Source of the DNA: Brachypterus glaber
Taxonomy: Eukaryota > Arthropoda > Insecta > Coleoptera > Kateretidae
Assembly: GCA_958510825.1 (NCBI GenBank)
Contig: CAUEHQ010000003.1
Span: 186,001 to 250,000 of the forward strand
DNA length: 64,000 bases
Reading direction: 5' to 3'
Shown: in pieces, positions 42,552 to 54,133 of the stretch
Position numbering within the stretch: the first letter of the stretch is position 1
Layout: each line of letters starts with the position of its first letter
Program-made: the position numbers and the translations under genes
Notes under the pieces: model-generated
Told to the model about the DNA's origin: nothing
The model's database searches: none
What the model saw: the letters and a program-made list of their open reading frames with translations, nothing else

Positions 42552-43272
42552 ACTTTTTTCTAAGCGAGTTATAAAATTCATAAGCAAAACTGAAATGTCT
42601 CTTAAAATAATCAAATTTTAACCTTTGATATCTTTTAAACGGTGAGGTTTACGAAAAAATTGTAAGAGACCTTTTTTGTAGAGCGTTCGATTGCCTACAA
42701 GAATATGGGGAGAAATACTTTTTAACGAACAGTTGTCAAAGAGATATGAATTTTTGTTCCTAATACTGAGGAAAAAATGGAAAATTGTAAAGCGGAGGAC
42801 CTTCTTATCAAAATTAAGAGCTCATATTTGGTGAGAATTTTCTAGAGGTGTCTAGCAACCGATTTTTCAGAGTACAAAGTAAAAAAAAATAGTCGTTTTT
42901 TTTTACCCATCCTAATGTGTACCAAATCTTACCTTTCTAAGTATATTAAATTATCTCATTTTTTTAATTTTAGGGGTGGCGGGTTGGGGGGTAAGTTTTA
43001 TATAAAATTATATTGTTAGCCGAGATAAGCATGTGTACCAAATTTAAGCTGTCTAAGTATAGTCAAAGTGGATGAAACAGAGGGGGGCAAAATTTATTGT
43101 AAAATTTTATTATTACTAAATGAGTATGCAACCTAATTTTAGTTTTAAATTATCTTGTGTGGGTAAAAATGGATTTTTTTAATTTTAGGGGGGGGGGTTG
43201 GGGGGTAAGTTTTATATAAAATTTTATTGTAGGCCGAGTTAAGCATGTGTACCAAATTAAGTAAATTCTAAG

Positions 43273-43662
43273 TGGTCGAAAAAGTCGTTGGCAGATTTGT
43301 CCTAAACAAACAAACAAACATTGCAAGTTAAATAAAAGCTTGTAAAAAGTAGTCCACAACATTATATCTCTTTTCTTCAGTCCTTATTATATTATTCACA
43401 GCGCCTGCGCTAGAATAATATTATACGGTAGTTTCAAATTTTCAAAAAAAATCAAAAATCGTCCTAGTGGTCGAAAAAGTCTTTGGCAGATTTGCCCTAA
43501 ACAAACAAATAAACATTGCAAGTTAAATAAAAGCTTGTAAAAAGTAGTCCACAACATTATATCTCTTTTCTTCAGTCCTTATTATATTATTCACAGCGCC
43601 TGCGCTAGAATAATATTATACGGTAGTTCCAAATTTTTAAAAAAAATCAAAAATCGTCCTAG
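43273..43662. repeat. Two tandem copies of a 195-bp unit
   Basis: 43273-43467 and 43468-43662 are nearly identical (TGGTCGAAAAAGTC start, CAGCGCCTGCGCTAG inside). A handful of substitutions by eye, so a fairly recent duplication. No coding sequence. Confidence 0.85.
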
Positions 43663-44588
43663 ACAAAAAATTCTTGCATATAAATTTGTTTCATGAAAAA
43701 AATAAGCAATTTTTGTTTTCAAATGTCCGTCCGTCCGTCCGTCCGTCTGTCTGATGTCACGTGTTTTGTAGTCACGATAACTCAAGAACGAATAATCGGA
43801 TCGACTTGAAATTTTCAGGAAAAATCAAGTTCTACGAGAGGAAGAACCCTTGTTTTTGGAAGTAATCCCCCAAAAACGAAAAAGCTATGGGGGGTTGAAC
43901 TTTTAAAAAAATCGAAAAAGGCTGAAAGGGATCTCCGATTAACTTAATTTTTTCAGGAAAAATTACTTTTATTATAAGGATAAATTTTACAGAAACAAAA
44001 AATAAAAAAAAAATTGAAAAATTTTGAATTCTTCTTCTCTAATAGACTTAAAAAGTCCAAAATAGGTGAAATTTAATATTTACTAAATAGGTAAACAAAA
44101 TATTAAGACTGACCATAAACGAAATTGAAAGTCATGGATTACAAAAAATAAATCATACTTGCATTAGCCAAATAATTTAAAATAAAAATACTAAGACTGT
44201 CTTAGTCTTAGTAAGACAAATACTTTTGATGTACCGTACTATCCAGACTCTATGGACATTAACATGAAATTCAACACTTACTTATTTAAAAATGAAATGG
44301 ATTAGATGGCTTTACAGAATAAAAGCGTTTTAGTCTAAAATTTAGACTGAACTATGCACTGAATTAAAATATGAAAAAAACAGGCAATTAATAGAAGTGG
44401 TTCTGGGCATAATGATTTTCAGTTTTATGAGAAACTAGACTTTCTATATGGACAACATCCAGCTTTTACACTAATGCAATGAGTAGATACAATTTAAGAC
44501 AATAAAACGCAAAAATTTACCTTAAAATAGTTCAAAAACAACACTGTTTTGATAAAAAAATTAAAAAGTTGCAAAGAACAAAGAAATA
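43663..44588. other. Non-coding stretch with short (GTCC)n tract
   Basis: 43725-43755 holds five to six GTCC units followed by GTCTGTCTG. The sequence after it (CACGATAACTCAAGAACGAAT, ATCGGATCGACTTGAAATTT) is a dispersed repeat word also recognisable near 49830. No gene. Confidence 0.45.
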
Positions 44589-44773
44589 GGGTGACACACA
44601 ACTCTACTCATCACACCTCTACTCACGCACATCTCTATTCACACACATCTCTACTCACACAGAACTCAAAAACATCTCTACTCACACATATCTCTACTCA
44701 CACGCATCTCTACTCATTGTCATTGATTTTGACAATTATTTAATTACAATTAGGATACCATGGTGGAACAAGA

Positions 44774-45266
44774 GGTCGTCCATAAAACACGTCACACCTT
44801 TAGGGGGGGGGGGTCAGGCATTTGTGACGAAGTGTTACATGGAGGAGGGGAGGAGGGGTTCGTCGAGTGTGACGTCTCACCAAACATTTTATTGACCTAC
44901 TCAAAATTATTTTTTTACATTCTGACAAAATTTTTTAGAATAGTTCAATTTATCTATTTATATTTTGCCGTTCGGAATTGCTTCATAGTTTTACTATAAG
45001 ATGCACTGTGTTGAAAATTTTGCAAAAACATTAGTAATAAGTATTTTTGACAAATTGTGAATTTGCAGTGTTATATTTAATTTAAAGACGTGTTACTACA
45101 AATATGCCTTTAATTGTTCATATGTTTAACGAATTCAATAAAATTCGTTTTTTTAGTAAAATTAGAATGTGACGTCACCAAGAGGGAGGGGGTCAAGACT
45201 TTGTGACAATGTGTGACATGGGGGGGGGAGGGGTCTAAAAAAGTGTGACGTATTTTATGGACGACC
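44774..45266. mobile_element. M3: MITE with GGTCGTCC TIRs
   Basis: Ends GGTCGTCCATAAAACACGTC (44774) and the complement GGTCGTCCATAAAATACGTC (45266) pair over at least 24 bp. G-runs lie inside near both ends. It interrupts S1 after GGAACAAGA. A related end occurs at 18478. The valine/glycine-rich frame at 44760-44999 is an artefact. Confidence 0.7.
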
Positions 45267-45381
45267 CCCAAGGCACTAAATTTTATTCAATATTTTTTCC
45301 GTAAATCAGCTTATAAGTTTGATATTGCAAACAAATTTTATTTAATTCCCTATTACTATTAATAGTAATAAACCTTATAAT

Positions 45382-47233
45382 AAAGAGCTTAGCGGAGTAG
45401 TAGTGGAAAAAGGGCCCCAGCTCGGAATGAGCTTATATTTATAAAAAAGGTAGCTAATCTAAAGGTTAATCATTTCCCAGAGTCTTAGCCCCAAACAACC
45501 CCCAGGGGGGTAAGAAAATATTTTTTTAACCCAAAACGTTTTATTGTTTTTCTCCGGTTTTTGTGATCCGATCAATTTGAAATTTAGAATAAGAATAAAG
45601 GGCAATAAGAACATTTTGCAAAAAAATTATCATACATTTGCGATCATTCTAACCTATGAAAAAAAATACTTCTTTTTTTCGAAGTGGTCAAAAGGGCCAT
45701 TTTTGGAATATCATCCCCGCCATTTTTTATATGTTATGTATTCGTAACTAATCTTAATCATATCCAAAATTCAATTTTTTTCATGTGGTAAAACAGTGTC
45801 AAAAACACTAAAAACTGCGTCAGATGCGCATTTGGTTGCATTTAAATTCAATTTGATTTTTTTGAAAATATCTTATTACTTTTTTAAGTTTAAGCTGTAA
45901 TAAAGCAACAAAAATAAATAACAAAAAATATATATTCTAAGTAAACAAATAAAAATAAAAATTGGATTCAGTTTATAATCTTAAACAACTAACTAATGCA
46001 CTTCGTTTTGAGGAGTGATTCTACATAAAAAATATAAAAAAAATGTATATCCAAAAACTGTTTCTGAGGGATCTTCGCCCCTTCAAAAGTTGCTCCAAAA
46101 ATTCGGTTTTTATTTTATAACTTAACCTTGGAAACCGTTTGGACTTTTTGGTCTTTTTTAAAAAAAAGTTTTAAACCGACCCAACAAACAATGTCCCGGC
46201 GGCCGACGGGCGATAAAGTGATGGCAAATGATCATCGGCGGCGGCGGCCGCAGAAGCATTATTTATTGGGCATTCACCTTTTTTTTAAAGGCATAAACAT
46301 CTCTGCTCCAGAACATCTCTAGTCCAGAACAGCTTTACTTCTTAGCATCTTTACAAAAAAATAACTATACTCAAAAACATAACAATAATAAAAACATAAC
46401 ATAACATAATAAGATAATATAATAATAAATAAAATATTATGTTTCTTTTCTAAGTTTTAAGATTTTAAGTTAAATCTAATGCCGTTATTTGGTTAAGTAG
46501 AAAATATGTATTTTTGTTTCTATTATTTTATATTATACCTATTTATGTAATAATTAAAACATAACATAACATAAAATGTTATATATTAATATATAACATA
46601 TTATGTTTTATTTAATTTTTAACTTTGTAAGTTAAATCTAATTTCGTTATTTAAGATTACAAATGATTCCAATTTTTATTTATTTATTTAGAATATATAT
46701 TTTTGAATATTTATTTATTGATAATTGTAATTTATTTACTATAGTTTAAACTTAAAAATAATAATAATTAAAAAAAAAAACAAATTGAATTTAAATTCAA
46801 CCAAATGCGCATCTGACGCAGTTTTTAGTGTTTTTGACACTGTTTTACCACATGAAAAAAATTGAATTCTGGATATGATTAAGATCAGTTACGAATACAT
46901 AACATATAAAAAAATGGCGGGGATGATATTCCAAAAATGGCACTTTTGACCACTTCGAAAAAAAGAAGTATTTTTTTTCATAGGTTAGAATGATCGCAAA
47001 TGTATGATATTATTGCCCTTTATTCGTATTCTAAATTTCAAATTGATCGGATCACAAAAACCGGAGAAAAACAATAAAACGTTTTGGAGTAAAAAAATAT
47101 TTTCCCACCCCCCTGGGGGTTGTTTGGGGCTAAGACTCTGGGAAATAATTAGTCTTTATGTTAGCTACCTTTTGCATAAATATAAGCTCATTCCGAGCTG
47201 GGGCACTTTTTCCACTACTACTCCGCTAAGTTT
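45382..47233. mobile_element. T1': complete TIR element, arms of about 450-475 bp
   Basis: Inverted arms 45382-45857 and 46781-47233 begin AAAGAGCTTAGCGGAGTAG and include CCCCCAGGGGGG and GCGCATTTGGTTGCATTTAA-type ends. The S2 copy shows the uninterrupted site (ATAATAAATTTTGTTTGC, about 49128-49146). The interior (45858-46780) has no transposase but holds a GC-rich patch (46180-46260, CGG-rich) and AT-rich palindromic ATAACATA runs. It is the family of T1 at 6272-11502. Confidence 0.8.
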
Positions 47234-47282
47234 TTTTGTTTGCAATAAACAAACTTATAAGCCGAATGACAGAAAAAAAATA

Positions 47283-47440
47283 TATATCCAGGATATCCAC
47301 AAGATATCCACTGGACATCTATTTTTTTAACCTTCCTAAAGTATATTTAATTGGATATCCATTAGAGATCCATCATGGATATATCCATGAATATCCTGTA
47401 GATAGATGTGCAATGGATATCTTGTGGATATCCTGGATAT
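47283..47440. repeat. GATATCC-rich hairpin
   Basis: 47284-47325 and 47403-47440 are inverted copies built of repeated GGATATCC words (ATATCCAGGATATCCACAAG and complement). GGATATCY words continue to 47545. The simple palindromic word makes several alternative folds possible. Confidence 0.65.
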
Positions 47441-47629
47441 AGGCGGACATTTGGATGTCCATGGGATATCTAATGGCAGTCCAGGCTATCCACTGGATAT
47501 ACTCCATATCCAGAAAGTATATCCCCTGGATATCTAATAGTTATACTGTGCTGTCTGGGTCGGTTATGAGTAATGGAACCCACACCATATTTATGTAGGT
47601 TTATACCGACACCAAGTAGACAAGTTCTG

Positions 47630-48265
47630 CTCCAGCAGAACTTAAATTGAGGTTTGCGAAAAAAATTAGTTTTTGGGATCGCTCCCCTCCCCCCCCCCCC
47701 CCGACCAAAAAAAAAAATCATAAAAACTTTTACAAAAGTATTGAATAAACAGGTAGGAATGTATTCAAATAAGTATCGACAAGTTTAAAAGTTTAGTGAG
47801 TGTTAATTATTAGCCGTTTTACAACGTTTTGAATTTTTTTACATAGTATGTAGAAGTACATCTTATTATAAATGAAATCAAAATGCTATAAAACTGTTAA
47901 TAATTAACTTAAATTGGTCGATATTTTTTTGCATAAAGTCCTACCTATTATTCAATACTTTCATAAAAGTTTTTATAAAAATGTTTTTGGAGGGCGCGAT
48001 CCGAAATACTAACTTTTTTCGCAAACTTCAATTTGAGTTCTGCTTGGCCAAAACTTGTATACTTGATGTCAGTAGGTTTGTTCGTTGGTTCGTTGCTACA
48101 CTGAACTATGTGCTTCGAGTTACACTTTTCAGTCAAGATAATAAATACTGTATTTGTTGTATGAAAAATAAATACAGTATTTATTTGGTGGGCTGAAAAT
48201 TGTAACTCGGAGTAGCTGCACCAACAAACTTTCATAAATATGGTGCGGGTCCTATCACTAGGAAC
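47630..48265. repeat. Inverted repeat pair with inserted hairpin h1
   Basis: About 47585-47760 and 47935-48085 plus 48226-48265 are inverted copies (AAGTTCTGCT, TTTCGCAAAC, TTTATAAAAGTTTT words). The right copy is interrupted by the hairpin at 48086-48225. A C-run lies at 47691-47702. No gene. Confidence 0.6.
48116..48209. repeat. Hairpin h1 (family with h2 and h3)
   Basis: Arms 48116-48155 and 48170-48209 pair; the core is AATAAATACTGTATTT and complement. The same core and stem layout recur in h2 and h3, so it is a small dispersed foldback family. Confidence 0.75.
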
Positions 48266-48813
48266 ACAGATATCGCTAGAAAAGAATTCCTGGATCCGCC
48301 CTTGGTGTTCAACGTGTTAAATGTTTCCTACCGATAGTGATGAACGTTTATTTATAATTTTGCACAAAATATAATGCGGGATATTCTAATAGAGCCTAAG
48401 TTTAACGCAGGACCCCATTCTAAGGTGAAAGTAACCCAGTAGCAACTGAGGTTGTATGAAAAGTCTATATTCCGAACATAACCCAATGTGCTTAAAAAAA
48501 ACGATTTAATTTATTTTTGTTTTCATGTATAAATTTTGTATGGTAATTTATATCTAAAAAATAAAAAAACTAAACATTTGTTTTTTGTTTTTTTTTGTTC
48601 GTCCATATTTTCAGATTAGGAATATCTATGTTAGGTTTTTTATAACAATTTCAATTTTTTATTTTAGGTTGATTTTTTTTGTTGGAAAAAACATTTTACT
48701 TATTTTTGTTATATTACACCAAATAAAAAGTTTTATATTTAGTAGTCTGTATTTATTTATTATAAACAATATAAATAGCACATAAAAATTTTAAACAATA
48801 AAAAATGTGTGAT
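48266..48813. other. Non-coding stretch
   Basis: AT-rich with no recognisable gene; 48280-48300 has a GAATTCCTGGATCCGCCC patch of higher GC. Confidence 0.4.
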
Positions 48814-49416
48814 GGGTGACAGACATCTATACTCATTACATCTCTACTCACATACATCTCTACTCACACATATCTCTACTCACACAAATCTCTACTCACA
48901 CAAAACTCTACTCAACCACATCTCTACTCACACATATCTCTACTCACACACAACTCTACTCAATGTTATTAACGTCGATTAACCATGACATTTATTTGAT
49001 TGAAACTAAAATACCATGGCGGAACAAAGCAGTAACTCAAATAATTTAATATTTTTGTTGTAAATCAGCTTGTTTACTGCAAATAAATTTTATTTTATTC
49101 CCTACTACTATTAATAGTAATAAACATTATAATAAATTTTGTTTGCTATAAACAAACTTATAAGCTGAACTACAGAAAAATAAATTAATTTAGATTAGTG
49201 CTTTGTTCCGCCATGAAATCCTAGTTCTACTTAAATAAATGTCAAAGTCAATCGACGTTAATGACATTGAGTAGAGTTGTGTGTGAGTAGAGATATGTGT
49301 GAGTAGAGATGTGTTTGAGTAGAGTTGTGTGTGAGTATAAATGTGTGTGAGTAGAGATGTGTCTGAGTAGAGATGTGCGTGAGTAGAGATGTGATGATTA
49401 GAGATTTCTGTCACCC
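48814..49416. mobile_element. S2: complete minisatellite-ended MITE, 8-bp target duplication
   Basis: The ends are GGGTGACAGA and its complement, directly flanked by TGTGTGAT on both sides (48806-48813 and 49417-49424). Both TIRs consist largely of CATCTCTACTCACACA-type units (48823-48965 and 49262-49400 inverted). The centre has CCATGGCGGAACAAAG on one side and its inverse on the other. No protein is encoded. The 8-bp duplication suits hAT-type mobilisation. Confidence 0.85.
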
Positions 49417-49424
49417 TGTGTGAT

Positions 49425-50413
49425 CATATTTTTTTCTTCTTTTTTTCTGATGGGGTTACATATACCCCACCTTAGTATTGGTGTAACATTTTTCACCATA
49501 CCGACGCCATCAGAAACTAAAAAAAAAGTTTGTATACATGTAGTTCCAAAAACCGAATCTAAGAGAATTACGGTCTCTCAAAATACACCATTTTTAAAGG
49601 ACCAAGGTACCCTTAAAAACGATTTTTGGATCTACATGTATCGGAACTTTTTTCTTAGCTTTTGGTGTAAAATTTTGGATTTTAACATTTTAGTGTTTTA
49701 CCTGGTAAATACTGCATGCAAATACCATTGGCTAATAGACCTTAACCCCTTCACAGTGATTGTCATAGAGGCAAAAACACTTTGTGCCATGAATGCATTC
49801 ACATGTGTGAAACCGCTATAGTAGCATCCACGATAACTTAAGAACGCTTTAAGCTAGCGACTTGAAATTTGGTATGCAGATGTATTTTTATATTATATTG
49901 TACAAGTTCGTATTTCAGCTAAATCGGTTGGGGGTAAAACGGGGGTTAAATTTTTATTTTGGTCGTATTTTTTTTATTATTCACAATAGGAGAAAAATTA
50001 AAAAACACTAAAAGGTAAAATAAAATTACACAAAAAGTGTAATAATAATTTTTTTCTAGCCCCTCCCCCTCTCCCCCAAAATGTAAAAACTTTTTTAGTA
50101 TTCACAATAGAAGAAATAACTGCCTAAAAGAATGTATTATTTTTGATAGATGATAGATAGATTCAGATTCAGCGACCCCCAAAACATACAACATGATAAT
50201 ATCATGTTAAAAAAATTAATTAGCACATTTTTGGCACGAAACATTAAAAACGTTCTCACAATTGGTGATTGCTTAAGTTAACATTTAGTACATCAGATGC
50301 TTTTTCTTTCTATCTCCTGCATTTTGTCCCCAAAACTCAGCGAACTTGAACATTCTAAAAAAAAAATTATTATTTTCTCAAGTACGTTAAAATTCTTTCA
50401 AATCTGTATAGGG
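49425..50413. other. Non-coding stretch
   Basis: Contains repeat words (CACGATAACTTAAGAACGC near 49830, ATTCAGATTCAGCGACCCC near 50161, the latter also close to FB2 ends). The 133-codon plus frame at 49420-49821 has no domain and simple composition. No gene. Confidence 0.4.
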
Positions 50414-50535
50414 GGGCTGTTCAAGAATGACGTCACCTACATAAGGCAGGGGTTGCTCAAAAGCTGATGAAAGGTGTACTTAAAGAGGAAAGGGGGGATT
50501 GGTCAACATTAGGTGACATGATTCTTGAACAGCTC
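50414..50535. mobile_element. M4: 122-bp MITE
   Basis: Ends GGGCTGTTCAAGAATGACG (50414) and complement GAGCTGTTCAAGAATCATG (50535) pair over 25 bp with a few mismatches, both reaching GTCACCT. The interior is G-rich. No coding capacity. Confidence 0.7.
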
Positions 50536-51011
50536 AATACTGCTTTCGTTAAGTTATGAAATCTTAACTGAGTCACAAAAATCAACCCCCACTAAAATAA
50601 TTTTAGTAAAATATTTAAAATAAGAATCTTGTGCAGTGTCGGATTAAAGTCTACTAATGCCCTAAGCAGAGATCAGTTGTTCTGCCTGCCTATACACAGA
50701 CTCCTGCGGCATGATGATTAAAAAAAATATGTAACAAACCTTATTTCTTCTTATAGGTGCATTCCAAGCGCAGCACCTCCAATTCTTGCTGCCCTAAGCA
50801 GGAGCTTATTCTGCTTACATGTTAATCCAACAAAATCGTTTGCTACAATTCTATTGTAATATTTTAATCTGTTCATTATAGAAAGATCAATAAATTTATA
50901 CTGAGCTTCACAATATTCTTTGTGAAAAACTTTAAGCACTCTTGCAGCTAATAAATTCTGTTTAAACCATGATGGTGCCATTTTTGAATTACTTTTCACA
51001 AAAATTACATA
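50536..51011 (-). other. Stretch with an unidentified 82-codon minus ORF
   Basis: The minus frame 50999-50751 reads MAPSWFKQNLLAARVLKVFH, then EYCEAQYKFIDLSIMNRLKY and LLLRAARIGGAALGMHL. Its composition is more protein-like than the surrounding AT-rich frames. I do not recognise it. It may be a processed pseudogene or a small exon. A plus-strand acceptor-like TTTCTTCTTATAG lies at its end (50743-50756) but on the wrong strand. Confidence 0.25.
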
Positions 51012-51106
51012 CTTTTTGCTTCATATTAATGGAGGATCCTCTAATTTCTTCTTGGACAAGAAAATTAACACTGTACTGGTATATTCCCGTACACTATTCA
51101 GGGTGT

Positions 51107-51110
<4 letters not shown>

Positions 51111-51170
<60 letters not shown>
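51111..51170. repeat. (TA)n microsatellite
   Basis: Pure (TA)n of about 60 bp starting within the left target duplication of LINE-h. The Ile-Tyr frames across it are artefacts. Confidence 0.9.
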
Positions 51171-51177
<7 letters not shown>

Positions 51178-51474
51178 TCTCTCGATTTGACCTTGATATT
51201 CATCCGCCAGCAATAATTTTAATACGATGTTGTCAAATCTCCATAACCTCAAATATTTGTTTTTGACGCATAAATTTTAAAAAGACGTGCTCTATAGTAG
51301 GTTTAAAATTAACAAAAGATGTGTAGTTTACTAATTAAAGGCTTTTAGATTTAAAGATGTCACATTTAAGCCTTGTTCTGAACCGAAAAGTAAGGCTCTG
51401 ATTTGTTTAATATGGATATATCCATATGTGGGAAGTAGAATTTAATTATTCATTACAGTAATAAATAAATATGT

Positions 51475-53994
<2,520 letters not shown>

Positions 53995-54133
53995 AAAATA
54001 TAATCTAACATAATATCTAACAATAAAATCACAATATTCACACAATATTAAAATAAATTAAATGAATTAAAACATGATACAAAACAAACTAGATATTAAC
54101 CTAAAAATAAATACCTATAATAAATCTCAGTTC

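Larger units (their letters stand above)
37004..42914. mobile_element. TIR-bounded 5.9-kb element carrying an RT-nuclease gene
   Basis: Left end TAGGGTGGGTT (37004) and complement of the right end TAGGATGGGT (42914) open inverted repeats of about 333 bp (37004-37336) and 362 bp (42553-42914). They are flanked by ATGTGTAC on both sides (36996-37003 and 42915-42922). Sister satellite units keep a single ATGTGTAC at 36805-36812, 43031-43038 and 43245-43252, so this is a true 8-bp duplication. Between the TIRs the minus-strand RT gene (37410-41709) takes up almost all space, leaving 73 bp on its 3' side. The 8-bp duplication suits hAT-like transposases, none of which is present. Either one mobile unit or an RT element inside a TIR element. 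Confidence 0.75.
36651..43262. repeat. Satellite-like units (about 200 bp) split by the 5.9-kb TIR element
   Basis: Four related units lie at about 36700-36880, 36881-37003 continuing at 42915, about 42955-43150, and about 43155-43262. Each has GGGGGTAAATTTTATA.AAAATT, then GAGATAAGCATGTGTACC, then a GGGGGCAAA block. The 37004-42914 element interrupts the second unit exactly within ATGTGTAC. Confidence 0.7.
44589..47283. mobile_element. S1: minisatellite-ended MITE, split by M3 and T1'
   Basis: The left end GGGTGACAC at 44589 opens an array of 11-13-bp CATCTCTACTCACACA-like units to 44720. The interior matches S2 (48814-49416): ACCATGG.GGAACAA, GTAAATCAGCTT and ATTACTATTAATAGTAATAAA. M3 (44774-45266) and T1' (45382-47233) are inserted. 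The S2-like right half stops at about 47283 in a GATATCC hairpin, so the right end is lost. Confidence 0.65.

Noticed and set aside
48816..49414. Thr/Ser/His-rich ORFs at 48816-49049 and 49190-49414
   Set aside because: They are translations of the minisatellite TIRs of S2 in both orientations.
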